From Ectocarpus siliculosus (taxonomy: Eukaryota > Sar > Phaeophyceae > Ectocarpales > Ectocarpaceae), in assembly GCA_000310025.1 (NCBI GenBank), contig FN649731.1, positions 2,758,692 through 2,822,691 of the forward strand: a stretch of 64,000 bases of DNA. The letters are read 5' to 3'. Of this stretch, positions 1-12,178 are shown one piece after another. Each line of letters begins with the position of its first letter. The stretch's first letter is position 1. The notes under the pieces were generated by a model. The model was not told the DNA's origin, did not search any database, and was given only the letters and a program-made list of their open reading frames with translations. The position numbers and the translations under genes are program-made.

Positions 1-3000
1 GTAGCGATTCCACCCCTCCTGGCTCGCGCGCCCGGTCTTCTCCCAGCGCTCCCGCGGCGCATGCGGCGCCGGCGCCGGTGGCCACGACCAGGGTAGGGGG
101 GGCGGCGGATAGTGCTGTAGAAGGGGGAGGGGGTGAAGGCTCCCCCGAACCCCTACCCCCGCAAGAGGAAGACGGTGACACGTCAGCGAGCAGCGATGAA
201 GAAGAAGACGCAGACGATCGTGGTAGTGGTGTGAGCGAGGCGGCGGGGGCCGTCGGTTGGGATACGGAGGGCGTGGTGATTGAGGGGGGGTTGGCGACGG
301 AGTCTCCGCCTAGGTCCCCGCTCGGGATCTCGCCAAGGAATTCTGGTGCGTTGTCGTCGTTTTTGTTGTTGTTGATTTGAAATACAGGCGCACTCGACAA
401 CCAGACCCAAGCTTGCGAGAGGGTGAGCAAAGGCACCAGAAAGAGACTTGCGCACCTTCGAAAGAGATTACTTTCACGGCGACCCGTGGGAGTTAGAAGC
501 GTATGACGGGGGGTTGACGTTCTAAATAGATGCAAGTGCAGCAGATGTGTGGCTGTTTTCGGAGATGAGATGAGAGTTGGACACGAAGACGGAGCGCGCA
601 GTGCACACGTCGGATAAGGTTAACGGCGTCATATTCGGCGAATGTCGAGTCCGGAGTATTCGAGGGTTAGAAGTACATCTCTGAGAGAAAAACAGTTGAG
701 CGTTAGAGGTCACCTGATAGGAATGGTGCTGTATTAGTATGAAGCGGTGCTCTGTCTCGGTTGAGCGTCTGCTCTAAGATGTTAAGTTTAGTGCAATCAT
801 CGTTTCTGGTCGTTCCCCTCCCCCCTCCCGCCCTCCCTGCCTCTTTATTGTGCGACCCCGATAACATTGTTTCCCTCTCCCGCGTGTGGCGGTTCTTGCA
901 GGGCGGAAGAGCATGCACTACATGAAGAACGCCGTCATGACCGGCACTCGACGGATCGCGCGCCACGTGCCCATGTCCATGCCCAACCCGAAGGCGATTC
1001 AGCGGCACATACCCATTCCAAAGGTGAGGGTTTGCCTTACGTTGTCCCCTCCCCTTCCAGTCACGTCTCTGCGTTGCTACCAGAACTTTACCACAAGTTT
1101 AAATGGTTTGTCTTTCTTGTTAGTAACATCGAACAACCTAACTGGCTGACCAATCAAAAGGCGTCGGTTTCAAGTGCCGCCAAACGGGGGAAGCACTTGT
1201 AAAGACCGCGATCTGGGACCCCGCGAGGGGGGGGTCGTGGTTGAGGTTTTAGGGTATTCTTCAGATCACAGACAAAAACGGTAGCAGAACAGGGAAAATG
1301 CACATGTCTACCTAGTCCACTTTTGCTCGTGGTCGCTTTGGCCCCCTCGGCGTATTGGTCCCGGTTCTACCACCCCCTTGTGCTCGCTGCTCTCCTGACT
1401 ATTGTACTTTGGACAGCTCTCTGTCCCTCCGGCGTTCGTTTTGTGTGGAAGATGTTCTGGGTCTGCTCTCTTCCACACCACCTCCTCCTTCTTCGTTGTT
1501 GTTTCCATCCCTCTCTCCTCCTCCATTTACCTTTCGTTCGTTTGTACTATTACTGCTAATCTACTCCGTGCCATCATCACCACGCTCCTTCTCGTCAGCA
1601 CGTCCTCATCGCCACCTTCCCTGGGAGTTATCTCTTCCTCTTCCATTCACCACTGCATGACCATCGCGGTAGTTTCCACCGTCTTTTCCATCGCCTATGG
1701 GATCCGAACCAGCTGCCTTTGTGAGATTTTGTCGATCTTTATCCGATGGCTTCTAAGTTTCCACCTTTTTTTCCCAGTTGCCTTAGCTGAGATTTTGACG
1801 ATCTTTATCCCATGGTTTCCTAGAGACATGAGAGTTCGCACTGATAGGCAACGAACGAGCTCGAAGTTAGACTGCCTCCGAACTAAAGGCAGACGAAGGT
1901 TGGCTCGTTGCCAGAATTCGTATTATTCGTTTATAGGCCAGATGGTTTGTGGTGGCGACGATCAAACGTTGGTGCCTTTGAGCTACGGTCAAACGATGGG
2001 CGCCTTTCGCATGACGGCTGTACGTGGAGAGGAAAGCTACATTGTAGATGGGTTGAAAGTTCCCGCGTATTGGCTTGCCGTTTCACTAGATGCTCCCTCA
2101 TCGTGATGGTGTTTTGCTTCGAGTTGTCGACGCTCCTGCTGGCTGCAGGGTTGATCATGGTGACACCTATTAGGACCAATTTGGTGGTGGAGAGTGCAAT
2201 CCCCGTCCTTTTCACTTTCACGTAGACCTGGGGGGATGACGAATCTATCTTTCAAGGCCCGCATCCTCGAGCAATATCTTCTGTTGAGTTGGGAGAGAAA
2301 TGAACACTTGAGCCGCCCCCACTCCCTCGTCTGCAGCAAGACCGGCGCCTCAACGTTCCTTCATAACCTGATCGTTCGCGTCATCCTCAAAACACTACGC
2401 CAGTGTCACAAGCCCATCGCGATTGTGGACTCCTCCCAGTGTCACCCAAAGCACAGGTCGAGAAAAAGGGCCTTTATATGGTGGATTCAGAGATCCCCGC
2501 AGGGTTACTACAAGACGTGCAGGCGACCAAAGACTAGGATCTCCGCACCAAATCCGCCCTAATATGTAGAGATTTCACCATCGTCAACCCTACAACAAGC
2601 AAATGCACAAAATGTTCGCTGTGTGTCTGTGTCTGCGTGTGTTGTTTTACTACCAAATAACATCGACCGCGCGAACCGACTGAACAATGCAATGACAGTC
2701 TCAGTGCGGTGAAAGCATAAATGCTTCTATAGGCCATGATCTGGGACCCCGTTAGGGGGAATCATGGGGGGAGGCTAAGCTACTCACCGGATGAAAGACA
2801 AAACCGGTAGCTTGAACTTGTGTTCGTGCCATCCATTCTGGCGCCAGTCTACACACTTTTCGGCGCATGTTTGACGTGTATCAGACCTGGTCATACGTGT
2901 GGCGTTTATTATACATTGGTTTTTGAAATCCATCTGCCCTCTCTCTCCTGCCCTCCCACAGGGAGTTCCAAAGTTTCCCACCAAGTACAACCCGTACAAG

Positions 3001-6000
3001 CGCTCATCCACCCGGCGCAGCAACAACGACTTCTCGGAGGATGCGGGTGGGTCAATGGCCGACATATTCTCCGGCGCACACCTCGGCAACGGCAACGGCA
3101 ACGGCGGCGCGGGGTCGGTGAGTGCCGGCCGCGGCGGCGGTGACGGCGAGATGGACGGCTTGACTTGGCAGGCCCACGACGGGATCGACGACAGCGGCGG
3201 CGTCAGCAGCAGCGGGGGCGCCGGCATCGGAAGCAGCGGCGGAGGCGAAACGAGCAGCAGCGGCGGTGGCGGCGCCAGCGGCCTCTCCCCTCGCCGGAAG
3301 AGCTACCTTTGGAAGCGGCCGACGGCCAAGACCGGCGGAAACGGCGGCGGCGGTGGAGTGCAGAGCTATACCAGCGCCGGCGCCATTCTCCGGCCAAGGC
3401 CCGATGCCGAGACGGTGACAGTCGCACCACAGGAGACCGGCGGCGGCGGCGCCGCCGCGTTGCTCGATGGACGGCCGTCCGTTTCCGGCCACGCGGACGG
3501 GGGGGAGGCGAGAAGGGCAGCGGGGACCGTGCCCGGCGATGTTCCGCACCAAGAGAGCGGGGCCGCTGACGCTGCTGCTGCTGCTACTGTCGCGGCTGTT
3601 GCCGGCGGCCTGGAGAACGGAGGGAGGAACAGGGTCGATCTTTCGGGAAGAGCGGCGCGAAGTGGCGACGCTGGCGGCGGCAGTGGCGGCGGAGTCGAAC
3701 TGCTCGCCGGCGTCAAGGATGGCGGCGACGGGCACCGCTTCAGGGTCAGGGGCGCGTCCTTCTTGGCCGATGGTCGGGAGGTGAGAGCCTGTGTGTGCCC
3801 CATGTCGCTTCTTTTTGTTTTTTTTGTGTGCGATGCGCTTTGTGTACGATTCGCTCCAGCTCCTCCGCGCCTACGGGTGTGTTCGTGAGCGCTAGGATGG
3901 TGTCCCTGTGTGGTTGTATGGTACGATGTACGATGTACTTGTATGTGCACGATGCGCCACAACTCCTCCGCGCCTACGGGTGTGTGTGTGTGAGCACTCG
4001 CTATGATAGCGCCTTTTTTTTTGTGGCATTCGACTCTGTGCCACCGCTTGCAAGAGCGAGTGAGCTCGCTCTCTCTACTGTGCTTCTGCTGGACTTTTTT
4101 CGAGGGGAATGGTGTGAATGAAGCTGCCAATTGATTGCTGTCATGTTAAGCAAGCAACACACAAGGGGGATAATGTACCTCGCGGATGCTTCCTCCTGGG
4201 TGAGGGTATTCGTTCAGACTCTTCTCGCGTCGCAGTTCTTGGCAATTGTTGTTGTTGTTGTTGTCTTCACATTGAAAACTGTTCCGATCTCTCTCTACCC
4301 AGTACCTTCATATATCCGTACTGATCCAACACTTGACGCGGTCGATTCCCGTGGTCGCAGGCTAACTTACCCTAAGAAGGTACGCTCAAACAAATTGGCC
4401 CCGAGGGGTCCGCAATTCAATAGAAATCAACGACAGATATTCTGGGGTCCTCCGCTCCCTCTGCGCGCTATGCGAGGTAACAACTGAGACTAGGAGTCAG
4501 CGTCACGGGCCAAAGAGAACGAGGTACACCCCCTTGGTTCAATCTTGGTGCTTCACACGCAAGCAGAGACAAGGCCATCTGACACAGAAAAAGAGAGAAA
4601 AAAGTGCGACAAAGAGAAAAAAGAGAAAAAGAGAAAAAAATAAAAGGAAACAGGAAGAAAAGAGAAAAGAAAACGAAAAAGAGCGATGACAAAAAGAGAC
4701 CAGGCCGAAAATAACAAGAAATAAGAGACAGAATAAGGCACACGGTGGAAAGACCACTAACGAACGAACAAGCAAACACGCAAAAATGGCCACCAACCAG
4801 CGATACGTGGTAATGGTACGTCATCACTAGTGGGGGGTTGGTGCAATGGTGCAGCGTTGGGGGGGGGTGTACTCATAGTCGTGCATGCCGTAGTCGTTAG
4901 ACCATTGACCTCGCATCCCTACAAAGCCGGGACGGAGCACGCCGGGTTCTCACCGGACCAGGCTCTCACATCACCAAGCGCGAAGCGCCGTGAGGTATTT
5001 GGCGAGTCGCATGAAGGGTGAGCTGCATCCTGCTAAGGGTGTTCGGCATCTTGTGCTTACTTGCTTGCGTACGGATGACAGCTGCGTACGACTTATTTTA
5101 TTTTCTGGTGCTTTCACTTCCGGAGACAGTTGTAAGCACTGTGTAACTGCCTCGAGGATGCTTGACCATTTTAACACAACGTGGTGCGATCATCCCCCTT
5201 GCGCGGAGTGAGGGTTCTCGGCCCCGCACAACATGATCTACTCGACCACCATTATGGTTACCGCAAAAAAAAACGCAGCGTTGGGGGGGGGGATTGGCTA
5301 AAAGAAATTCAATCCGGCACGTATCACGCCACTCGGTCCGTCTCTTCAAGTTTACTTTCTTCCCTCGCCGTCTCGTTCGTCTCCTGCCCCCCTCCCGCCC
5401 CTACGGTTGTTGGCTTGTGGTCTCGTTTGAGCGCTCGTTATCGGCTGGCCTCTTCTTCCTTCTTGTGCCAGGAGGTCATGAACCTCTCCGCTCCCTGCAG
5501 CACCGCCGCATGCCAGGGTACTCCCCCCTCCACCTTCGCGGCTTCCGTCCACTTTTACTTCGGTGCCGTGTCTTTCGGTACCGGGATTCCGAGACAACAT
5601 GGATCCGTTTTCGTAGATCCGTGGTCGGCCCCGAATGCCTTCAGGTCGTCGAGCACACACTTCGGCCAGTTCTGTTCCTGTCCCCCCCTACGTCGCTTCT
5701 CCCCCCCCGCCAGTTCGCTGAGCATCAGTCGTTTCGGGAGTCGCCCGTCCGGCTGTCTTGCCAATGCTCCCGCGAACAGCAGGCGTCGTTGTCGGATCGT
5801 GGCTTCAACGCTCTGGCATCCGACCCTCTTCAGCGTCTGGGCGTAGGAAAGCTGCCGGTAGGTGTCTTTCTTGCGCTTGTACCCGATAACTCGAAGGAGC
5901 AGTCGATGGTGTATCGACCGCAGCGTGGTAGTGGCCGCTGAGTGGTAACCATGTCATGCAGCCGTACAGCAGTGCCTCCATCGCCTCCGGCAGGAGGAGG

Positions 6001-9000
6001 CGGATCTTGGGTCGGAATGGCGCTTTCGGTCTGTCGAAGAGCTCCCGGCCATATCGCCTGAGGCACGCCCACGCTCCTCTGCTCCTGTAGCTGATCTCCC
6101 GGGTGAGGTCGCCATGTTCGTTGACGAGGCCACCGAGGTACCGGAACTCGGTCGTCTGGGCGTATTTCTGTCCCGCGGCTTCGATGGTGAGCGGTGGAGG
6201 CGGGGGGGGGCTGTGGTGTTGTAGTCGGCTTGTCCTTCTCGCGCGCATCATCAGGAGGTGTCTCCGTCTTCTTCTCCGATACCGTCAGGCCGAACTCCCC
6301 GAACACCTCAACGATGATGGTCATCATTCTCGCCAGTCCTTCTGCAGACCTCGATACGACGCCGGCATCATTGGCATATAGCATCCCCCATACTGCCCTC
6401 CGTACTCGGTCAAGAGGTGTCTCCTCCGCCCCCCCCGCTTCCGTCTTCCCCTCCTCCAAGCACACCAGGCTCCGCAGAACAACATCATCCTCGCTGAATC
6501 GGATAACGACGACCTCGAGGACCTCGGCGAAGAAGATGTTGAACAGCAGTGGGGATAGCACACATCCTTGTCGCATGCCCTGTGTCACGAAGAACCAGTC
6601 CGATAGTTCTCCGTCGTCCATGCGCACCCGGGCCCGCATTCCATCGTGGAATTGGCGGATGACTATAATCAGCTTCGCGGGAATCCCGGCCCTGGCCAGC
6701 ACTTTCCATAGCATCTCTCGGTCCACCGAACCAGACGCCTTCTTCAAGCCGACGAAGCACATGTAGAGCGGTATTTTCTTTCTCCGTCCCAGCTCCTGGA
6801 GGCGGCGCACGACGAACAGCATGTCGACGGTGGATCGCCCGGGTCGAAATCCGCACTGTTCCTCCGGGAGGATGTTGTTGGCGTCGCAGAAGGCGCTTAG
6901 ACGGTTGGTGATGATCTTGATGGGGACCTTGCCTACGTGAGATAGTAGCAATATACCACGAAGATTGGATTCGATGATTTCGGGCGGAGCGCGCGCACAC
7001 GCACGCAAGCACATACCCATTTTTGGAAAGCGTCTTACGTTCCACCGCGGAGCCCAATGTTGCTGCTATCATTGAGCTCGTCTCCATTTTTGTTCCCTGG
7101 TCTAGTCTGCTTTTGGTTGCGATGGCATTGCTGATCCACGCCCCCCCTTCCCCGCGTCCCAGGTACAGGCGGAACCGGCCGTGTGCCCCCTCGTCTACGC
7201 CGAGTTGTTCACTTTCGCCAGCGCCGACCGACCCCACGAGGTTCCGGCGGCGACGGTCGCAGAGGAGGCGTGTGCGTCAAGCGGAAGAGTGGACCACATC
7301 GCCACCAAGGGGCGATGCGCTTCGAAGATCACAGAGCTTACGGCTAGATCGGGGGGGCACGCGGGAGAGGGTCATGCTGGGGGTAACGATGATGTTGATG
7401 AGGAGGGTGGCCGCAGTAGGCTCGGTCCGCCATTCCTGGTTATCTTCAACTTCCAGGTGTGGGCGCCGCCTCCGCTTCACGGGTTTCCATATTTCAATAC
7501 CACAAAATCGCATGGTCACTGGAACGACTGCTGGTTGGCAAGGCAGTAAATTGGGTTGTGCACATGGTGGGTTGACCTCGAACATGCCTTCTGTCGTGGT
7601 GGTATTCCGTGCTGGTGTAAGTATAGGCATATATGTATGAATAAGTCTCCGCGTGTGTATAGCTTTCAGTGATCATCTCGGAATCCCGCATGCAGACAGC
7701 ATCCATTGAAGCGCGTCGCACCAACGCGTGTGTTGATCGATGTAAGCACGAGCACCGTCTCCCCGTCCCTCGCCTGCCTTAAAACGTGCGAAAATCGCAC
7801 CCAACCACACGCGTGAAGCCCCCCCCCCCAATCATACTTTGTAAAGCCACATTTGGCAAAGCACGGAAATACAATTGGGTATCGGTGATCGGTCTTGTGG
7901 GAACAGTGCCCCGTCTTCTTGAAGACACGTCGTCAATAATCTGACCGCTGTGGCATGCAAGACATGAGTACCCCCCCGCCGCCGCCGCCGCCGCCGCTGC
8001 GCTCGCCTACGCGCAGATCCCCGGCGATCCTCCTTTGAGCCTCGTCGCAGCGTGGGCGGTGCACCCCGAGTGCCTGGGGCCTGACAGTCCCGAATCCCTC
8101 CGCAGGTTTTTCGGGGTCTTCTACCGCCTGGTGGATATCCCATTGTCGTCGCCACGGCCGTCGTCAGGAGAGACGAGGGCCGGAGGCGGGGGCGCCGCGG
8201 ACGGGGAGGGGGGGGGCGCAGCGGTGGCGTCCCCCACCGCGAGCGGTTCGTTGACGCCGTCTGATTCGCACCTGTGGGAAACGTCAGATTCGGACCGTGA
8301 TTCTTCCGGGGATGAGCTAGAGGGGGTGGGAGGGCGGAGTGGTGGGGGTGGTGAGTCGGGGTGTGGTAGCGGTATTGGTGTTCTGTAAGCGCCGAGAGGT
8401 GCTGGCGCTCCCTGGCGGGGATGTTCGTGATGTGAGACGTATGTTGTCTGTTGTTGGTCGTTGTTTTTGACGACAACATAACACTGCTGTTGATGTCATG
8501 ATTTTGTTGCTCGGGAAGGACTACGCCACATTCAGCGGCAACAATGTGCTCAGGCTACGGTGTCAAGACGACGTTCCCGTTGGTTCCTTTGGTGCCACGC
8601 GTGGTGCCTCCCGTGTTGGTATTCGGCATGTTTGCAGGTTTGACAAACGGGGGCGATAAGAACAAGATCGGCAACGTTTCAACGGGGGAAACACCGGCCG
8701 GAAATCAGCGGTAAGTTACTCGCGATACCGTGACGCGGGTGCAAAAGTTTGTCCACCAAGAAACCAAGAAACCCCCTTTATTTTTTCGTTTCCTGGTAAG
8801 GCACTGTGCACATGAGGTTTTTTTCCGTTTTTATTTTTGTGAGAACCGGTTGGGAAAAATTGGGTGGTTGGGTTTCTTCGCCCCCCTGTTTGAGTTGTTG
8901 CGGCCTTTCTCTTCTGTCGTTTCTGTTCAAAGGGAAGCATGGGGGAGAATGATGGACGAAAAGTGCGTTTCTCATTCTAACCATTCGCGCCCGTGGTCGG

Positions 9001-10818
9001 CTCCGGCTTCTCCTCTGAGCGGTAAACATGTTCCGCGAAATATACCTTGGTCCCGTTAACCCGCACAACACACGTACGTACTCGCTACGACAGCAGCGGC
9101 ACCGTGAAAGCAGCAGCAGACGGGGTGCCGGGGCAAGGTGATCAGCAGATAAAGCTGGCGGTGAGCCTGCTCGACGGTCCGCAGGTGGTGGCGGAGGCGC
9201 TGCCCGAGTCCGGGAGTTCTCTGCTGGGGCATGAGGTGGGCACCTCGGATGAGTGGGGTGTTTTGGTACAGCCGTATTGTTGTTGGGTCTCATATGTTGT
9301 GATCTCCTTTAGAGCCGTGTAGTTGTCCCGTATTTCGTTTGGCTGACGAGTTGGCTACCGAATGGCGGGGGGAAAAAATCACGGTTGTCGTGCTGGGCTG
9401 GTAGCAGCATGCGTGAATGAGGCGGCGTGGTCTTTCAGTTGATTTTGATTTTTCTTCACCGACCACTATTGCTCATTTATTTGAAGGTCGGGGAACTGCC
9501 GCCGCGATTGGTCTCGTAAGAGTTAAATCTAGCTGGGTACTTGTATGCGTAGGTTGGGTCTGGAGGAAATCCAGCCAAGACTGGATGTGGAAGATTAATC
9601 CCCTGTTTTACAAGGCCGTAACTCAGAAGTTGCGCCTAGCCTAAACCTGTGACGGTGTACGAGCTGGGATGTTCCCTGTCATTTGTGCTAAATACACCCC
9701 TCGGACCAACGATGACGTGCAACCTGCATCAGTTGTCGCTCAAGACGACCTGCTTCTTTGGTGTGGACTTGAGTAGCACGACGATGCATCACATCACAAT
9801 GTCAATTTTGACCAGAGTCGGAGGACACAGCATATTGTTAGTTCGGGTGAGCCAGTCCCTGTAGCAGCAGCGATGCAGCAAGGCGACGCACGGTTTGCTA
9901 CCTGATCTCTCCATTTTAGTCAAACCTGCACGTTGTACACAACGCAGTTCGTTCGGTTGTCCTTGGTCGCCACACATTTGTCGCCGCCCTGAACCAGGGC
10001 TGGCTCCCGTCTTCCATACTGTCGGTATGGCGCTTGCAGACACATGCCTCCTGTTCCCCGCGTTTATGCACCGCGCCTTGTGTCGCCGTGTACACTCCAG
10101 GCATCGCTACGGTATTTCCGCGGGGAGAGGTACCTGGAGGTGGACGTGGACCTGGCGTCTTCTTCGGCATCTTCGCAGGTGTGAGCAAGAAGGACGCCGT
10201 GCGATCGTTTTTTTCACCGTTTCCAAGTACCACATGGCATCCGGTCGGGTTAGGCGGTCGATGGTACTTAAAGAAACACACAGAGAAGGAGATACCGCAA
10301 CGTGATGACGAATCTTCTACTTTTCCAAGTACATTTCACCCCGGAGACTGGACCCTGTCGCCCGGTCTCCTCCGGGGTCCCCCCTGCCCGGGTGCCCGAT
10401 GGCTATAGAAGGCGTGTTCGGGATTCGGGATTACATCCTGCCATATGTAGACTGACGTATTGCCGTTGGTCAACCGCTGAGCGCGGTTCATGCTATGATA
10501 ACGGTGCACACACACACCGCCGGGGATCGCCCGGACTATGAGAGCATGTTCGCGTTGACGCCCGAACATGAGTCTGAGGGATTTCTGTTGGATCAGCCGT
10601 TAAGCGCGGTCGATGCTAAGTCACGAAACACACGCGTGAAACTCGAACAGGTTACGTCCCTCTGCCGAGAGCACGCCAAGAGCCTTTCCCTGGAGGTGGG
10701 CTTGATCCTGCACGGAGAATTGGAAAGCGAACTGCCCGAGAGTGTGCTGGGGGTTCTGAGAATAGATAAGCTGGACCCGCAGGACACGACGCGCCATCGA
10801 CTCCTTTGGGGGTCTTGA
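1..10818 (+). CDS. EDR2 C-terminal domain (DUF1336) protein, 3' part of a multi-exon gene
   Basis: Exons read as 1-345 (open through the window edge), 902-1023, 2962-3780, 7163-7456, 8017-8350, 8638-8710, 9097-9235, 10101-10178 and 10651-10818 (TGA). Every junction has GT-AG borders and matching phase, giving at least 789 residues. The first 400 or so are low-complexity, acidic then Gly/Ser-rich. The DUF1336 core is spread over seven exons: FRVRGASFLADGRE at the end of exon 3, then PPFLVIFNFQ joined to IPGDPPLSLV, SLRRFFG, LLDGPQVVAEALPESG, RYFRGERYLEVDVDLASS, and LSLEVGLILHGELESELPES near the C-terminus. In plants this domain closes EDR2-type START/PH lipid-binding proteins; no START or PH part is visible here, and the N-terminus lies upstream. 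Exon 5 carries a Gly/Ser-rich insertion inside the domain. The 3.4 kb intron 3781-7162 holds an antisense LINE copy. The acceptor of exon 9097 is the least certain. Confidence 0.8.
1120..1250 (-). repeat. Fragment of repeat family C
   Basis: Read on the minus strand, this intronic stretch contains the block GGGGTCCCAGATC and, further on, TGATTGGTCAGCCAGTTAGG followed by TTCGATGTTA. The same ordered blocks occur at about 51,350-51,490 inside the tandem 1.2 kb units, and again at 2640-2790. It is a diverged, truncated copy. Confidence 0.55.
2640..2790 (-). repeat. Fragment of repeat family C
   Basis: On the minus strand, GGTCCCAGATCATGGCCTA is followed by TTCACCGCACTGAGACTGTC, CATTGTTCAGTCGGTT and CGCGGTCGATGTTA. 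This matches in order the stretch at 51,370-51,490. It lies in the intron just before the long third exon of the DUF1336 gene. Confidence 0.6.
4246..4700 (+). repeat. Repeat family A, copy 1
   Basis: About 450 bp beginning with a (GTT)n run, then TCTTCACATTGAAAACTGTT, the block CTCTACCCAGTACCTTC, the block GACGCGGTCGATTCCCGTGG and ending in a long purine-rich (GAGAAAA)n tail. A closely similar copy lies at 33,600-34,050, with diverged 5' pieces at 23,040-23,160 and 23,747-23,890. The (GTT)n head and A/G-rich tail suggest a non-autonomous transposed element, but no clear terminal repeats or target duplication were found. It lies in the large intron of the DUF1336 gene. Confidence 0.7.
5390..6960 (-). 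mobile_element. Degenerate non-LTR (LINE) retrotransposon, reverse transcriptase and 3' part
   Basis: A 5'-truncated LINE copy lying antisense in an intron of the DUF1336 gene. The main frame (about 5830-7020, minus) shows reverse transcriptase landmarks in order: EEQCGFRPGRSTVDML, FVGLKKASGSVDREMLW, VTQGMRQGCVLSPLLFNIFF and GMLYANDAGVVSRS. After a frameshift near 6,230, the thumb and downstream part continues as TTEFRYLGGLVNEHGDLTRE and MEALLYGCMTWLPLSGHY. A third frame (5555-5764) reads RQPDGRLPKRLMLSELAGG. The catalytic YADD box reads YAND, and the first catalytic Asp (usually VDLKKA) reads VGLKKA, so two of the three active-site Asp residues are replaced. No endonuclease domain is present. 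The copy is dead; the exact ends are approximate. Confidence 0.88.
7979..8001 (+). repeat. (CCG)n microsatellite at an intron end
   Basis: A run of about seven CCG triplets sits just upstream of the acceptor for the DUF1336 exon starting at 8017. It replaces the usual pyrimidine tract with CCG repeats. Confidence 0.7.
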
Positions 10819-12178
10819 TGGGTGGCTGTGCACCCCCCCCCCCCCCCGCCCCCAACATTCGGAGCGCTTGTATGGAGCACGCAACTCCTGGAGGACGTTT
10901 GCGCGCCGCCGTTGGTCCGAAGGAAAAGTTAGGGAAGGACGACTTAGTCACGAAGGGGGAGCCTTCATCGGACACGATGACATAGAAAGTATTTACTGGA
11001 CGAGAACGTCGCTCTCTTGCGACTTGCAGAACGGTGCAGCTGTGTCTTGGAAGAACGAGGTATCGACAGCAGGAGGATGACACTCAAGTCGTGGGAAATG
11101 CTACAAATTCTGATGCGAACTTGAAGCCGGGGTCGGGCAGGACAGGAAGATTAGAGGCTTGAGCAAACTAGGACGGTGCAGCCGGGGTGGGTTTGGGTGC
11201 TGGCATACCGTTGTATTTTACGAAGCTTGTCGGCAAGAAAGCGCTTGGGGAGTGGAAAGGTATGGCTTGGTGCGTCGTGTGTACACGTTGGGTTGGCAAC
11301 GATAGGAGGATGGGGAACAGTAGCTGAACCTACGCAAGTCTTATGTATTTATGCATATCGCGCTGATATTTCCCCCCGAGTTTACCCTCCACACGGACGA
11401 GATTTTTTTATTGCATTGGAACATACTCGGGTGGAGCCGACGGCTTCAGCATTATTGACGGAACAACTTGGCCTCGTCCTTAGCGGACGTTTGCATCAGT
11501 CCCAACAACTGGTCATGTGTGCCCGTTTTTTTGCCGGTGTGGTGCGCATCGTGCAGATCTATTGTTTCACAACGATGTGCATTCCACTTATTCTTCGAGA
11601 GATATCTGTAGTTTCACCCGCGATGGAGGCGTCGACACGAACGGTTCATCATTTTTTTGGAAATTCCTTGATTAACCTACGAGAAAGATTCCCTGCCTAT
11701 TTAGTGCGGCGGCAAATGGCAAACACAGCGGCTCGAAGGTCATGCTGTGCACCTTACTGTGCGTATTTCGTAGGCTCCGTTTTGAGGATTGGCGTGCGAC
11801 CGTATGTGTTGCGCGTATCCAGCACACATCAGAATCGGCATCGGAGCTTCGGATAGTTGCTTTACCACGACAGCAGCGCAGGTTTGCAGCGTCGGCCCAA
11901 CCTTTTTTGAAACATTTTGTGCAGAGATATAGGTGATGTGTAAAGGTGCAGGTGACGATATCCGCTAACCTAACATATGCATGCTTAGTTTGTGGCTCCG
12001 AAGCTTGTAGAATCGATCCCAGTCGTCGCCAATTCTTGCAAAGGCTAGAAGATGTTGGTGCTGAGGGCTAACCAGGTTGGTTGTACACCCCATGATCCTG
12101 CTCAAAGTACTCATCTTGGAGCAGGTAGGCGGGGCTCATATTCTGTGCGTTCAGTGCGTTTTCGTCCGCTCCCCATCG
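10819..12178. other. Intergenic stretch, no gene recognised
   Basis: After the DUF1336 stop there is a C-run (about 10831-10853) and mixed-composition DNA. A 226-codon frame at 11176-11856 (+) has no recognisable motif, no convincing splice sites and biased Trp/Cys/Arg content, so it is not called. Short family C motifs (GCGCGGTCGATGCTA type) occur upstream at about 10,460 and 10,595. Confidence 0.5.

Noticed and set aside
3052-3735. Minus-strand Ala/Val-rich frame opposite DUF1336 exon 3
   Set aside because: It mirrors GGC/GGN-rich sense sequence. The sense frame has splice-consistent borders and joins a conserved domain.
4131-4487. Similar open frames in both family A copies (VVVVVVFTLK ... 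SNKLAPRGPQ)
   Set aside because: Between the copies at 4.2 kb and 33.6 kb most base changes alter the amino acid (I/V, R/H, K/I, R/H, F/V, F/S, G/N), so there is no sign of protein-level selection. The frame is a by-product of the repeat.
4468-4827. Phe/Leu/Ser-rich minus-strand frames near 4.6 kb and 33.9 kb
   Set aside because: They are the reverse of the (GAGAAAA)n purine tail of family A and are low-complexity.
5181-5941. Plus-strand frames over 5.2-5.9 kb
   Set aside because: They lie opposite the LINE coding sequence, which is recognisable on the minus strand.
11176-11856. 226-codon plus-strand frame
   Set aside because: No domain, no splice partner, atypical composition and no similarity to other parts of the window.
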